This document shows, in pieces, positions 1 to 5,760 of a DNA stretch of 5,796 bases (positions are counted from its first letter, which is position 1; every line of letters starts with the position of its first letter). Location of the stretch: contig USSH01000174.1 of assembly GCA_900557435.1 (NCBI GenBank), positions 1-5,796 on the forward strand, in the 5' to 3' direction. The notes under the pieces were generated by a model. The model saw only the letters and a program-made list of their open reading frames with translations, was not told the DNA's origin and did not search any database. Origin of the DNA: an uncultured Coprococcus sp. (GTDB lineage: Bacteria; Bacillota; Clostridia; Lachnospirales; Lachnospiraceae). The position numbers and the translations under genes are program-made.

Positions 1-154
1 CAATAACACTGTTCCGGAATTTACAAGAGCATGCAGTATACTTGCTGAGTACGGAACATATCAGAAGCTCACGTATGCTATGCCTGCTCATTTCAAGGAG
101 CATTTCACAGTGATCATGAGTGAGGATGCACTCCAGACTATGTCTGCGCTGTAA
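1..154 (+). CDS. 3' end of an unidentified gene (last 50 codons)
   Basis: An open frame enters from the left edge and ends at TAA 152-154. The first whole codon begins at base 2, which gives 50 residues ending in DALQTMSAL. The piece contains the segments VPEFTRACSILAEYGTYQKL and TYAMPAHFKEHFTVIMS. It has no membrane segment and only one cysteine, and its composition is that of a soluble cytoplasmic protein. I do not recognise the family from this fragment and give no function. The case for it being a real gene is the normal codon use, the uninterrupted frame, and a strong intrinsic terminator 24 bases after the stop. It is convergent with the neighbouring minus-strand operon, so the two are not co-transcribed. 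Confidence 0.75.
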   Translation, partial: NNTVPEFTRACSILAEYGTYQKLTYAMPAHFKEHFTVIMSEDALQTMSAL

Positions 155-177
155 TATCTGATAACTTTAACAGACAT

Positions 178-218
178 AAAAAACCTCAACAGATCTGTTA
201 TCTGTTGAGGTTTTCTTT
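178..218. terminator. Bidirectional intrinsic terminator
   Basis: A perfect 15-bp stem pairs 180-194 with 200-214 around a 5-nt loop (CTGTT). On the plus strand the stem runs into TTTTCTTT. On the minus strand it ends in six T residues (complement of 178-183). It therefore suits both the plus-strand gene ending at 154 and the minus-strand PHP-fold gene ending at 263, as expected between convergent genes. Confidence 0.92.
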
Positions 219-262
219 ACCCAGTTTTTATGTTTCTCTATCTCTATTCCAAGATATATTCA

Positions 263-1030
263 TCATATATCAATGTCATCATTCTCTATGACTGCCATCG
301 GATTCCTGTAGAAGAGTTCCTTCATATAGTCCTCACCGAACTTTCTCTCTATGTACTCGGCACACTCCCTGAGAAAAGGTGCCTTATCTTCTGAATCCAA
401 TGCATCTGATGCCACAAAGTGAACCAATTCTTCCTTGAGAAGCCTTCGCGCAAAGCTCTTGATATCATGACCTAAATCTCCCAATACCGCAGATGCACTG
501 ATCTGTATATATGCACCAAGCTGTATGAGTTCTTCTACTCTATCCGGATCCCCGTCAAGGCACTCATATTGCTCTACATCTGCAACAATAGGGATATATC
601 CATCCATATTTATATCTCGTATCGCTTCTGATATAGTTTCAAAATCTATATCATACTCGAATCTGATCATAACATACTTGCTATCAGCCATAGAATCCAA
701 CTGTCCGGAAATTATCTTCTGATGATTCTCATCATTATACTCTATCTCTCTTCCAAGATAAACCTTGTATCCCGAATCTATCCTTCCAGCCTCTATATTG
801 AGCTGTTCCACTATTCTGTCAAGTTTATCCCCATCCATGATCGGATTTTTCTTGTTGTATGGCGGTGTAGCCACAATTGTACGGATTCCCTCATCGTAGG
901 CGATCCTTAACATCTCTGCTGCTTCTCTTAAATCGTCCGGGCCATCTTCCATCCCTGGCAGTATATGACAATTAATATCTATCAATCCAAATGTTCCCTG
1001 CCCGGGAGGATTTGTTCCATCAGTTTTCAT
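263..1030 (-). CDS. CpsB/YwqE-like PHP-fold protein with lost metal ligands (probable pseudo-phosphatase)
   Basis: The protein has 255 residues and follows the CpsB/CapC/YwqE tyrosine-phosphatase layout (PHP fold, about 240-255 aa): an N-terminal metal motif, then the ATP(H) strand, the AHPE-like strand and a C-terminal SDAH-like motif. Active members use three metal ions to remove phosphate from bacterial tyrosine kinases. Here the ligand positions are badly altered: the first motif reads DINCH, with N20 for His and H22 kept; ATPP has P57 for His; MIRF has R123 for Glu; ADVEQY has D151 for His; SDAL has L211 for His. D29, E95 and D209 are kept. I therefore infer loss of phosphatase activity. 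There is no kinase or capsule gene nearby. It follows the DUF1858 gene in one apparent transcript. The upstream ATG at 1042 would have AAGGA touching it, whereas the ATG at 1030 has GGAG six bases away, so I chose 1030. The family is fairly sure; the function is open. Confidence 0.9.
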   Translation of the reverse strand: MKTDGTNPPGQGTFGLIDINCHILPGMEDGPDDLREAAEMLRIAYDEGIRTIVATPPYNKKNPIMDGDKLDRIVEQLNIEAGRIDSGYKVYLGREIEYNDENHQKIISGQLDSMADSKYVMIRFEYDIDFETISEAIRDINMDGYIPIVADVEQYECLDGDPDRVEELIQLGAYIQISASAVLGDLGHDIKSFARRLLKEELVHFVASDALDSEDKAPFLRECAEYIERKFGEDYMKELFYRNPMAVIENDDIDI

Positions 1031-1036
1031 ATATTT

Positions 1037-1040
1037 CTCC
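1037..1040 (-). promoter_or_regulatory. Ribosome-binding site that decides the PHP-fold gene start
   Basis: On the minus strand GGAG (1040-1037) sits 6 nt before the ATG at 1030. A second in-frame ATG at 1042 overlaps this GGAG, and its own upstream AAGGA has no spacer, so 1030 is the likelier start. Using 1042 would add four residues (MEKY). Confidence 0.65.
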
Positions 1041-1049
1041 ATTCCTTAT

Positions 1050-1083
1050 AGTATACAGTGCTTGTTTATCAGGCAAGTATACT
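1050..1083. repeat. Imperfect inverted repeat between the DUF1858 and PHP-fold genes
   Basis: AGTATAC (1050-1056) and GTATACT (1077-1083) form an inverted repeat that reaches into the DUF1858 stop codon. A nested CTTG (1061-1064)/CAAG (1074-1077) pairing competes for the last base. No T-run follows on either strand, so it is not an intrinsic terminator, and the two minus-strand genes are probably one transcript. It could be a weak processing or binding site, or chance. Confidence 0.4.
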
Positions 1084-1294
1084 ACTCAGCCTCCTTTTTT
1101 GCAAGATAATCGTTGATTTCCTGCTCCAGCTCAACCGCATCCAATCCATGAACTGCTGCTGCCTCCTCAAGACTCTCCCCTGCTGCTGCAAGGCATCCTA
1201 TACAGTGCATTCCTGCTGCCATAAGAATTGCTGCGTTACCGGCATCTATCGCCAGTATATCGTTTATAAGCATATCTTTACTGATCTTTGCCAT
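1082..1294 (-). CDS. DUF1858 small redox-disulfide domain protein
   Basis: This 70-residue protein is essentially a single DUF1858 domain, also described as the hybrid-cluster-protein-associated redox disulfide domain. The diagnostic stretch is GMHCIGC (C31 and C34, a CxxC pair) followed by the conserved helix [13 protein letters not shown] (40-52). The protein is small, acidic at its C terminus, lacks a signal peptide and should be cytoplasmic. The family's biochemical role is not firmly known; the CxxC suggests dithiol/disulfide exchange or metal contact. The start is supported by AGGAGGA seven bases before the ATG. It has a very good sigma-A promoter about 40 bases upstream and is the first gene of an operon with the PHP-fold protein, 51 bases downstream. 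It is divergent from a ferredoxin gene, which fits a redox setting without proving a link. Confidence 0.9.
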   Translation of the reverse strand: MAKISKDMLINDILAIDAGNAAILMAAGMHCIGCLAAAGESLEEAAAVHGLDAVELEQEINDYLAKKEAE

Positions 1295-1335
1295 TTATAT
1301 TTCCTCCTATTATTAACTCATATTCAGCATCTTTC

Positions 1336-1364
1336 ATTATATTATACCCTTTTTTAAATGTCTA
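1336..1364 (-). promoter_or_regulatory. Sigma-A promoter for the DUF1858 / PHP-fold operon
   Basis: On the minus strand TAGACA (1364-1359, five of six matches to TTGACA) is separated by exactly 17 nt from TATAAT (1341-1336, perfect). A second overlapping TATAAT lies at 1346-1341. Transcription would start near 1329, giving a leader of about 35 nt that contains the AGGAGGA site. Confidence 0.8.
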
Positions 1365-1379
1365 TCCCTTTTATTTATA

Positions 1380-1394
1380 TTGCCTGAAGTTGCC
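1380..1394. repeat. Tandem TTGCC half-sites upstream of the DUF1858 promoter
   Basis: TTGCC occurs at 1380-1384 and again at 1390-1394, exactly 10 bases apart, so both copies face the same side of the helix. The pair ends 15 bases upstream of the minus-strand -35 box. The position and phasing suit an activator site, but five-base repeats can arise by chance. Confidence 0.3.
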
Positions 1395-1460
1395 AAAATC
1401 CCTTATTTTCTTATTGAGTCTTAATGAAAAATATACCTTGTTGATAAATATTATTATTAC

Positions 1461-1489
1461 TTGCTTATTAATGTGTTTTGTTTTACAAT
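1461..1489 (+). promoter_or_regulatory. Probable sigma-A promoter for the ferredoxin gene
   Basis: TTGCTT (1461-1466) is followed after 17 nt by TACAAT (1484-1489), five of six matches to TATAAT. The predicted start near 1496 leaves a leader of about 34 nt ending in AAGGAGGA. The -35 match is only partial. The intervening stretch 1365-1460, shared with the divergent promoter, is AT-rich and shows no coding signal. Confidence 0.6.
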
Positions 1490-1529
1490 AAGCGTGTGAT
1501 TATTTTTACTTTATAAGGAGGAAACAATT

Positions 1530-1700
1530 ATGGCATTCGTTATTGGCGATTCATGTATCGGTTGTGGTTCATGTGCTGGTGCTTGTCCAGTAGGCGCTAT
1601 CAGTGATAATGGCGGCGTATTTGTTATCGATGGTTCACAGTGCATCTCATGTGGTGCTTGTGCTGGTTCTTGCCCAGTAGGAACTATCTCAGAGGAGTAA
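1530..1700 (+). CDS. Clostridial-type 2[4Fe-4S] ferredoxin
   Basis: A 56-residue protein beginning MAFVIGDSCIGCGSC. Two CxxCxxCxxxCP motifs are complete: C9, C12, C15, C19 and C38, C41, C44, C48. By the family rule, one cubane is bound by C9/C12/C15/C48 and the other by C38/C41/C44/C19. The length is typical of clostridial ferredoxins (about 55-56 aa), and the two halves still resemble each other (ACPVGAIS and SCPVGTIS), as expected from ancestral duplication. It is a soluble low-potential electron carrier that would serve partners such as pyruvate:ferredoxin oxidoreductase or hydrogenase; none of these is encoded here. The start is secure: AAGGAGGA (1515-1522) lies seven bases upstream. It has its own promoter and terminator, so it is monocistronic. 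The strong ribosome site and narrow codon choice (GGT, GCT, TGT) suggest high expression. Confidence 0.97.
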   Translation: MAFVIGDSCIGCGSCAGACPVGAISDNGGVFVIDGSQCISCGACAGSCPVGTISEE

Positions 1701-1703
1701 TTC

Positions 1704-1757
1704 ATACTTCACAATGCACTGTATGATCAATACATGATCAAGTGCATTATCAAGTAT
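1704..1757 (+). repeat. Long imperfect hairpin in the ferredoxin 3' UTR
   Basis: Nested inverted repeats share one axis: ATACTT/AAGTAT (1704-1709 with 1752-1757), AATGCACT/AGTGCATT (1713-1720 with 1741-1748) and TGATCA/TGATCA (1724-1729 with 1735-1740), closed by a 5-nt loop (1730-1734). A 3x3 internal loop and a 3-nt bulge (1721-1723) interrupt the 20 pairs. No U-run follows, so it is not itself a terminator; the terminator lies 35 bases further on. An mRNA-stabilising 3' structure is one reading, a DNA-binding dyad another. Confidence 0.65.
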
Positions 1758-1791
1758 CAATTATATATCTTTAACTGCAACTATTAAAACG

Positions 1792-1826
1792 AAAAAGGAA
1801 ACGGTTACTCATCCGTTTCCTTTTTT
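1792..1826. terminator. Intrinsic terminator after the ferredoxin gene, probably bidirectional
   Basis: A perfect 13-bp stem pairs AAAAAGGAAACGG (1792-1804) with its complement at 1813-1825 around an 8-nt loop. On the plus strand the arm ends in six T residues. On the minus strand it ends in TTTTT then CGTTTT, so it can also end the minus-strand operon whose last gene stops at 1890. Confidence 0.9.
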
Positions 1827-1889
1827 GTATATTTTTTTATGTTTTTTTGCATGCCTTTTTTATTTCATTGGCTTGTCTTATATAAGCCA

Positions 1890-4625
1890 TCAGTCTGATA
1901 CATAGGTGTATGACTCATTCTGGCATTGAAGCATTTTTTCCGTATATTCTTCGCGTGATACTACTATTTCCTTGTTCTCAACCGGATCGTAATATCTCAC
2001 ATCTTCGTCATTATAGCTGACTAGAAGAACATATCTTCCGTCGTCTATCCTGGATATTACCGGAATTCCTTCGCTCACGTATCCAAGCAACATATCCAGC
2101 GACAATCCTGTCACGTCTATACCTTTTTTCTTACCCAACTCATTCAGTGCAGATACAGGGTCATCGTACTGCTCGATATCCGATTCTGAAGACTGAGATC
2201 CCTCATATGCCAAAACCATATAGAGGCAATCCGCAAGTGAAGCATCAACCGTGCCAGTACTGTGATGGAATATACCAGCTGCTATAGTGTTATATTCCTG
2301 GCTTTGCATCTTTCTGTATATAACTTCTCCATCACTTGACACAACAATACCGGCAACTGAATCTGCATAATTTATTGCATCGCCTGCAATATCATATATT
2401 TTAGACAATCCAAGATTGTCATACACATGATATGTCACCTTATCGCGAACTATTGTCATAATCATGGATACATTTTCATCATCCACTTTTTCCTTCGTTA
2501 TATTCAAGTTAGGAATGTAACTCAAATATATGTTGTCTGGCACTGTAAAATACAGGCTGTCATACCCTGTTATTGACGAAATATGTGTCGTGGCTACTGT
2601 CTGCTTGCTATCATCTTCCTTGAAAGTAATAAAGTCATCCTTAATTGCCACAAACTTGCCATCGGCCTTCTCACCTCTGGTCAAATACAAAAGATTCGTA
2701 TTCACATCTACCTGCATAAGATAGCACCCACTCTTAGAATACTCTTTTATCTGCTCTCCACTACTGCTCACTATATACAGCTTTTTGGCAGGGATCGTGT
2801 TTCGGGATTCCTCACTATATTTTGTATCAGAAAACGACTCTAAGTCTATATCTATATCGGAATCTGCCACGTCAGAAACTCCATATACCATGTCGGAATC
2901 CTTAAATCCATAGCATATAAGGCACTCTCCATCGCCCGCCGCTATATCATAACTCTTTCCCGTCTTCATGTTCATTAAGGTGATCTTTTTATTCTGTGAC
3001 TGATTCTCATTCTCGCCATATGCCATAACGGACATATCTTCTGAAACTTTTACATCCTCTGCCGACAGATTCTCGGCAACATATGACTGTTGTTTATTCT
3101 TTATATCAACAGCATTAACCTTACCACCCATCATATAATAAAACTTCTGCCCATCATAATACGTAAGTCTGGAGGTCTCAGGCTTCATCGCTTCATACGG
3201 CACATTACACTCAATAAATAAAAGCTCATCCACCTCAAGAGTCGCATAATCAAACGTTAAAAGAGTCACTCCAAGTTTTCCTTCGTGATCGCCTTTATTC
3301 ATATACCCATATACAGAAAATGTCAGATTTCCGTTATCTGAAAAATCCATAATATTTATATTATGCGCATCATATACATCCGCGTCTTCTGAATAATCAT
3401 CAGCACAGAAACTATAAACAAGAGTTATCTGTCCCTCTTCATAGTCGTACATCCACAGCTGACCGTTTTTTACAAAAGCAACCTTTTTGTTATTTCCTGC
3501 ATATCTGTACTTAAAATCATCAGATGACACAATTCCTATCTCATATACGTTGTTGAGGGAATCTACACCATTTCTGTCAAAATACTCATCAACATATCGA
3601 TCGTAACTTAACATTGTGATTTTAGGCTCTGTTTTTACAGGTTCTGACCCCTGCTCCAACTGACCGTCTGACTCCAAGCTGCTGTCAACTGCATACTCAT
3701 CATATGCATTCTCTGCATCTCCGGCACCATCCGCAGCACTATCCTCAGTACTATCCCCACTGCTCACTTCAACCATGCTATAACTTGCTTTGTAGAATTC
3801 TTTCACAGAATAAAAGCTTTCTACATCCTGACTTGTTATGGAAGATGCCTTATACTCCATCTCAATAACTGCGTAGTTGACATCTATCTCCTTAATATAC
3901 AGATTGACATCGCTTACAACCGTCGGATTTAATCCATCCCACATAATATCAGCATAGTCGCTAGCCAGATTGACATGGCCAAGGCCAAATGAATCTCCAG
4001 TTGTCGCCCCTGTATATTCCAATTTATAATTTCCTATAACCGACTCTGTTTCAAGGGCATCAAAGTCAAATGAAGCATCATGAAATTCCTTAACAGCATT
4101 TATCAATTCTGCCTCATGATAATCATCATTAACAACAATTCTGGTATAGTAATCAGCCGCCGCACCTTTATCGGATCTAACTTTCACAACAAGCATATAC
4201 TCCATATCCTTCTTGAGATCCATCCTCACATTGATATCGAGCACATCATAGCCATTGTCGTTGTCAACAGGGTCAATATCCCCCTTTTCTACCAAAGAAT
4301 CCCCAGCTATGGACCTTATCTCATACGAATATCCACTCGCATACCCTTTTCCATTCTCCACAAGAATCTCTATGTGCTTCTGTTCATCAATAGGTGTTAT
4401 GGAGTCTCTGAGAAGAGTTATATCCACATCACCGGTATATCCGTGCATGCAGTTAAGCAAAGTGTCACCATAGCTCACATAAGCCAGTGGCAGCTCTGCG
4501 TCACCCATCTCTTTTGCCAGATTATCATAATTTCTATTTTCAAATATATTGACAAAATAAACTGTAACGACAAACACAATTGCCATAACAATTATTCTTA
4601 CAAGTACATTTATTTTCTTCTTCAC
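1890..4625 (-). CDS. Membrane-anchored surface protein with propeller-like region and degenerate C39-peptidase-like C terminus
   Basis: 911 residues from a GTG start (AGAAGG eight bases upstream; the next Met, M14, lies inside the membrane helix). Residues 1-4 (MKKK) are basic and about 8-28 form one hydrophobic helix, so I infer an N-in anchor with the rest outside the membrane. About 30-285 is a mixed, probably beta-rich region. About 287-335 is an acidic, Ser/Asp/Glu-rich linker. About 340-780 has recurring strand pairs such as KVAFVKNGQLWMYDYEEG (381-398), which look like beta-propeller blades. About 785-905 resembles a C39-like papain-fold domain: helix LYMVLAYEG, then GIPVISRI and GRYVLLVSYNDEDVRYYDP. 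The usual catalytic Cys aligns with S796 (C800 is four residues later) and the usual His with R864; D880 of the DP motif remains. I infer a non-proteolytic, perhaps ligand-binding, domain. It follows the 177-aa gene by 36 bases. It resembles uncharacterised Lachnospiraceae proteins; function unknown. Confidence 0.88.
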   Translation of the reverse strand: MKKKINVLVRIIVMAIVFVVTVYFVNIFENRNYDNLAKEMGDAELPLAYVSYGDTLLNCMHGYTGDVDITLLRDSITPIDEQKHIEILVENGKGYASGYSYEIRSIAGDSLVEKGDIDPVDNDNGYDVLDINVRMDLKKDMEYMLVVKVRSDKGAAADYYTRIVVNDDYHEAELINAVKEFHDASFDFDALETESVIGNYKLEYTGATTGDSFGLGHVNLASDYADIMWDGLNPTVVSDVNLYIKEIDVNYAVIEMEYKASSITSQDVESFYSVKEFYKASYSMVEVSSGDSTEDSAADGAGDAENAYDEYAVDSSLESDGQLEQGSEPVKTEPKITMLSYDRYVDEYFDRNGVDSLNNVYEIGIVSSDDFKYRYAGNNKKVAFVKNGQLWMYDYEEGQITLVYSFCADDYSEDADVYDAHNINIMDFSDNGNLTFSVYGYMNKGDHEGKLGVTLLTFDYATLEVDELLFIECNVPYEAMKPETSRLTYYDGQKFYYMMGGKVNAVDIKNKQQSYVAENLSAEDVKVSEDMSVMAYGENENQSQNKKITLMNMKTGKSYDIAAGDGECLICYGFKDSDMVYGVSDVADSDIDIDLESFSDTKYSEESRNTIPAKKLYIVSSSGEQIKEYSKSGCYLMQVDVNTNLLYLTRGEKADGKFVAIKDDFITFKEDDSKQTVATTHISSITGYDSLYFTVPDNIYLSYIPNLNITKEKVDDENVSMIMTIVRDKVTYHVYDNLGLSKIYDIAGDAINYADSVAGIVVSSDGEVIYRKMQSQEYNTIAAGIFHHSTGTVDASLADCLYMVLAYEGSQSSESDIEQYDDPVSALNELGKKKGIDVTGLSLDMLLGYVSEGIPVISRIDDGRYVLLVSYNDEDVRYYDPVENKEIVVSREEYTEKMLQCQNESYTYVSD

Positions 4626-4661
4626 TTATCTAACCTTCTTAATCAAATAATTTATAAATTA

Positions 4662-5195
4662 TCAGTAAAATCTCTTTTTACGTCTTCTATGTCTGTCACG
4701 CCTTACACAAAACTCATTGCAAACAAGCATCTCTATTATGCCTCTCACAACGCAGTTTACATCTCCAGGACCATCCGGCACATATGGCGGATCCTCTTGT
4801 TCCGCATCCGAAATATTATTATCACATATTCTGTATCTTTCAGACAATGTTTCATCAGTATTTATCTCATTATATACTTTTCTGGCAATCCTTCTCATCT
4901 CTTCTCTGTCTGGGTATTCCACCAACATCGGGCTGCCTTCATATTCCAACTTATCGCACTCATCCTCAACGACAGCACTTATTTTTTTTATATCATCAGG
5001 ATACATTTCTTTCATGTATTCTATATCACGCAGCAATTCGTCTGAATCATATACATTTTCCGGAAGAAAGATTCCAGAGCCGCTCTTTTCAAACAGCCTC
5101 GGATAATTTAGGTTATAGATTCCTCCTTCTTTTATCAGTCCCTTAAGATTCATATCATATGGACTATATGGAATATATCTGAATTCTTCACTCAT
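4662..5195 (-). CDS. 177-aa protein of unknown function with a basic C-terminal tail
   Basis: I do not recognise a named domain. The sequence has a tyrosine- and proline-rich N terminus (FRYIPYSPYD), a central helical, acidic segment (about 52-112) with VVEDECDKLEYEGSPM followed by EYPDREEMRRIARKVYNEI, an acidic loop (DAEQEDPPYVPDGPGD, 130-145), a short hydrophobic helix (VVRGIIEMLVCNEF, 149-162) and an Arg/Lys-rich tail (165-176). The DRLEYEGS-like centre with an Arg-rich end resembles uncharacterised proteins I associate with Lachnospiraceae and relatives; that link is from memory. There is no signal peptide, so it is probably cytoplasmic, and the tail could contact nucleic acid, membrane phospholipid or another polyanion. 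The start has GGGAG six bases upstream. It is the first gene of a two-gene operon with the large surface protein, and its ribosome site lies in a strong leader hairpin. Confidence 0.85.
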   Translation of the reverse strand: MSEEFRYIPYSPYDMNLKGLIKEGGIYNLNYPRLFEKSGSGIFLPENVYDSDELLRDIEYMKEMYPDDIKKISAVVEDECDKLEYEGSPMLVEYPDREEMRRIARKVYNEINTDETLSERYRICDNNISDAEQEDPPYVPDGPGDVNCVVRGIIEMLVCNEFCVRRDRHRRRKKRFY

Positions 5196-5200
5196 ACAAA

Positions 5201-5253
5201 TCTCCCTACCTGCATTGCCGTGTATCTATTACATAAGTATGCAGATAGGGAGA
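5201..5253 (-). promoter_or_regulatory. Leader hairpin that pairs the ribosome-binding site of the 177-aa gene
   Basis: Arms 5201-5215 and 5239-5253 are inverted repeats over 15 positions. The single DNA mismatch (C5209/A5245) becomes a G-U wobble in the minus-strand RNA, so all 15 positions pair in that transcript. An inner TGTA/TACA pair (5221-5224 with 5230-5233) lies on the same axis after a 5x5 internal loop. The 3' arm holds the GGGAG ribosome site (5206-5202), six bases before the ATG at 5195. No U-run follows, so it is not a terminator. The folded RNA should hide the ribosome site. Alternatively the dyad could be a DNA operator. Confidence 0.7.
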
Positions 5254-5271
5254 ATATGTGACTACCGTCAG

Positions 5272-5300
5272 ATTTTATTTATCACCAAATGAGATTCCAA
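5272..5300 (-). promoter_or_regulatory. Candidate promoter for the 177-aa / surface-protein operon, inside the end of pfkA
   Basis: On the minus strand TTGGAA (5300-5295) and TAAAAT (5277-5272) are 17 nt apart. They match TTGACA at four and TATAAT at five of six positions. The -10 box includes the pfkA stop codon. A start near 5265 would give a leader of about 70 nt that contains the whole hairpin at 5201-5253. Read-through from pfkA, 79 bases upstream of the 177-aa gene, is the alternative. Confidence 0.45.
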
Positions 5301-5760
5301 GTGTTCTTGCCTCGCTCACTATATCATCGTCAGGTGATACATATTTCAGTTTGCCTGCGCTCTCTGAAAGCGGAATTGCCGTAACCTTATTATCAAGGAA
5401 TACAACCAGCTTGCCGAAATCTTTAGCCTTTATAAGCTCTGCAGCCTTTGCTCCAAATCTTGAAGATATAACTCGATCATACGCATCAGGGCTTCCACCT
5501 CTCTGTGTGTGTCCTGGTATTGCAATTCTGATATCCTGTGTCGTATATGCCTTAAGCTTATCTGCAAGCTCATACGCTACTGATGGGTATGGATTATTTG
5601 CAATAACTTCTTTTCTCTTTTTCTTAGGAAGCTCTGCCACTTCCTTTGGCAAAGCACCTTCTGCCACTGCAACTATTGTAAATCCCTTGTTATCTTTTGT
5701 TCGCTTATCTATAGCCTTATATACCTTTTCTATATCATATGGTATCTCCGGAAGCAGATT
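5275..5760 (-). CDS. pfkA: 6-phosphofructokinase, C-terminal part, 5'-truncated
   Basis: An open frame of 161 codons from 5760 to TAA at 5275-5277. It carries phosphofructokinase C-terminal signatures: LLPEIPYDIEKV (2-13), FTIVAVAEGA (27-36, whose Glu contacts fructose 6-phosphate in the family) and IPGHTQRGGSP (81-91) with the sugar-phosphate-binding His84 and Arg87, followed by YDRV. The enzyme phosphorylates fructose 6-phosphate to fructose 1,6-bisphosphate in glycolysis. Bacterial family members have at least about 320 residues. The missing N-terminal part would hold the GGDGT nucleotide loop and the catalytic TIDxD motif. Similarity fails at the codon before LLPE (5758-5760, Asn where a hydrophobic residue is usual), and an in-frame TAA lies at 5761-5763. 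As it stands this fragment cannot be an active enzyme. Either the gene is interrupted here or the sequence end is a misjoined contig edge. A GTG at 5667 could start a 130-residue frame but has no biological appeal. Confidence 0.88.
   Translation of the reverse strand, partial: NLLPEIPYDIEKVYKAIDKRTKDNKGFTIVAVAEGALPKEVAELPKKKRKEVIANNPYPSVAYELADKLKAYTTQDIRIAIPGHTQRGGSPDAYDRVISSRFGAKAAELIKAKDFGKLVVFLDNKVTAIPLSESAGKLKYVSPDDDIVSEARTLGISFGDK

Noticed and set aside
1043..1081. Separate minus-strand promoter for the PHP-fold gene (TATACT near 1050).
   Set aside because: The only -35-like sequence (TTGCCT) has a 15-nt spacer, and transcription would start at about the start codon, so co-transcription with the DUF1858 gene is more likely.
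1441..1454. TTGATAAATATTAT as an FNR-like site (TTGAT-N4-ATCAA).
   Set aside because: Only the left half-site matches; the right half agrees at just its first two bases.
1511..1705. A 64-codon minus-strand frame opposite the ferredoxin with repeated PTGQ/PAQAP-like segments.
   Set aside because: The repeats are the complement of the duplicated ferredoxin cluster motifs; there is no convincing reason to call it a gene.
1849..1854. GCATGC palindrome between T-runs.
   Set aside because: A six-base palindrome in low-complexity DNA is expected by chance and has no matching partner nearby.
1870..1888. GGCTT/AAGCC hairpin just after the surface-protein stop codon as a terminator.
   Set aside because: The stem is only 5 bp, the 9-nt loop is AT-rich, and the minus-strand sequence that follows is A-rich rather than T-rich. 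The hairpin at 1792-1825 is a much better terminator.
4080..5045. A 321-codon plus-strand open frame opposite the start of the large surface-protein gene and the 177-aa gene.
   Set aside because: It spans two minus-strand genes that have good ribosome sites and sensible proteins, and its translation is rich in Ile, His, Tyr and Ser with no domain logic. It is an antisense shadow.
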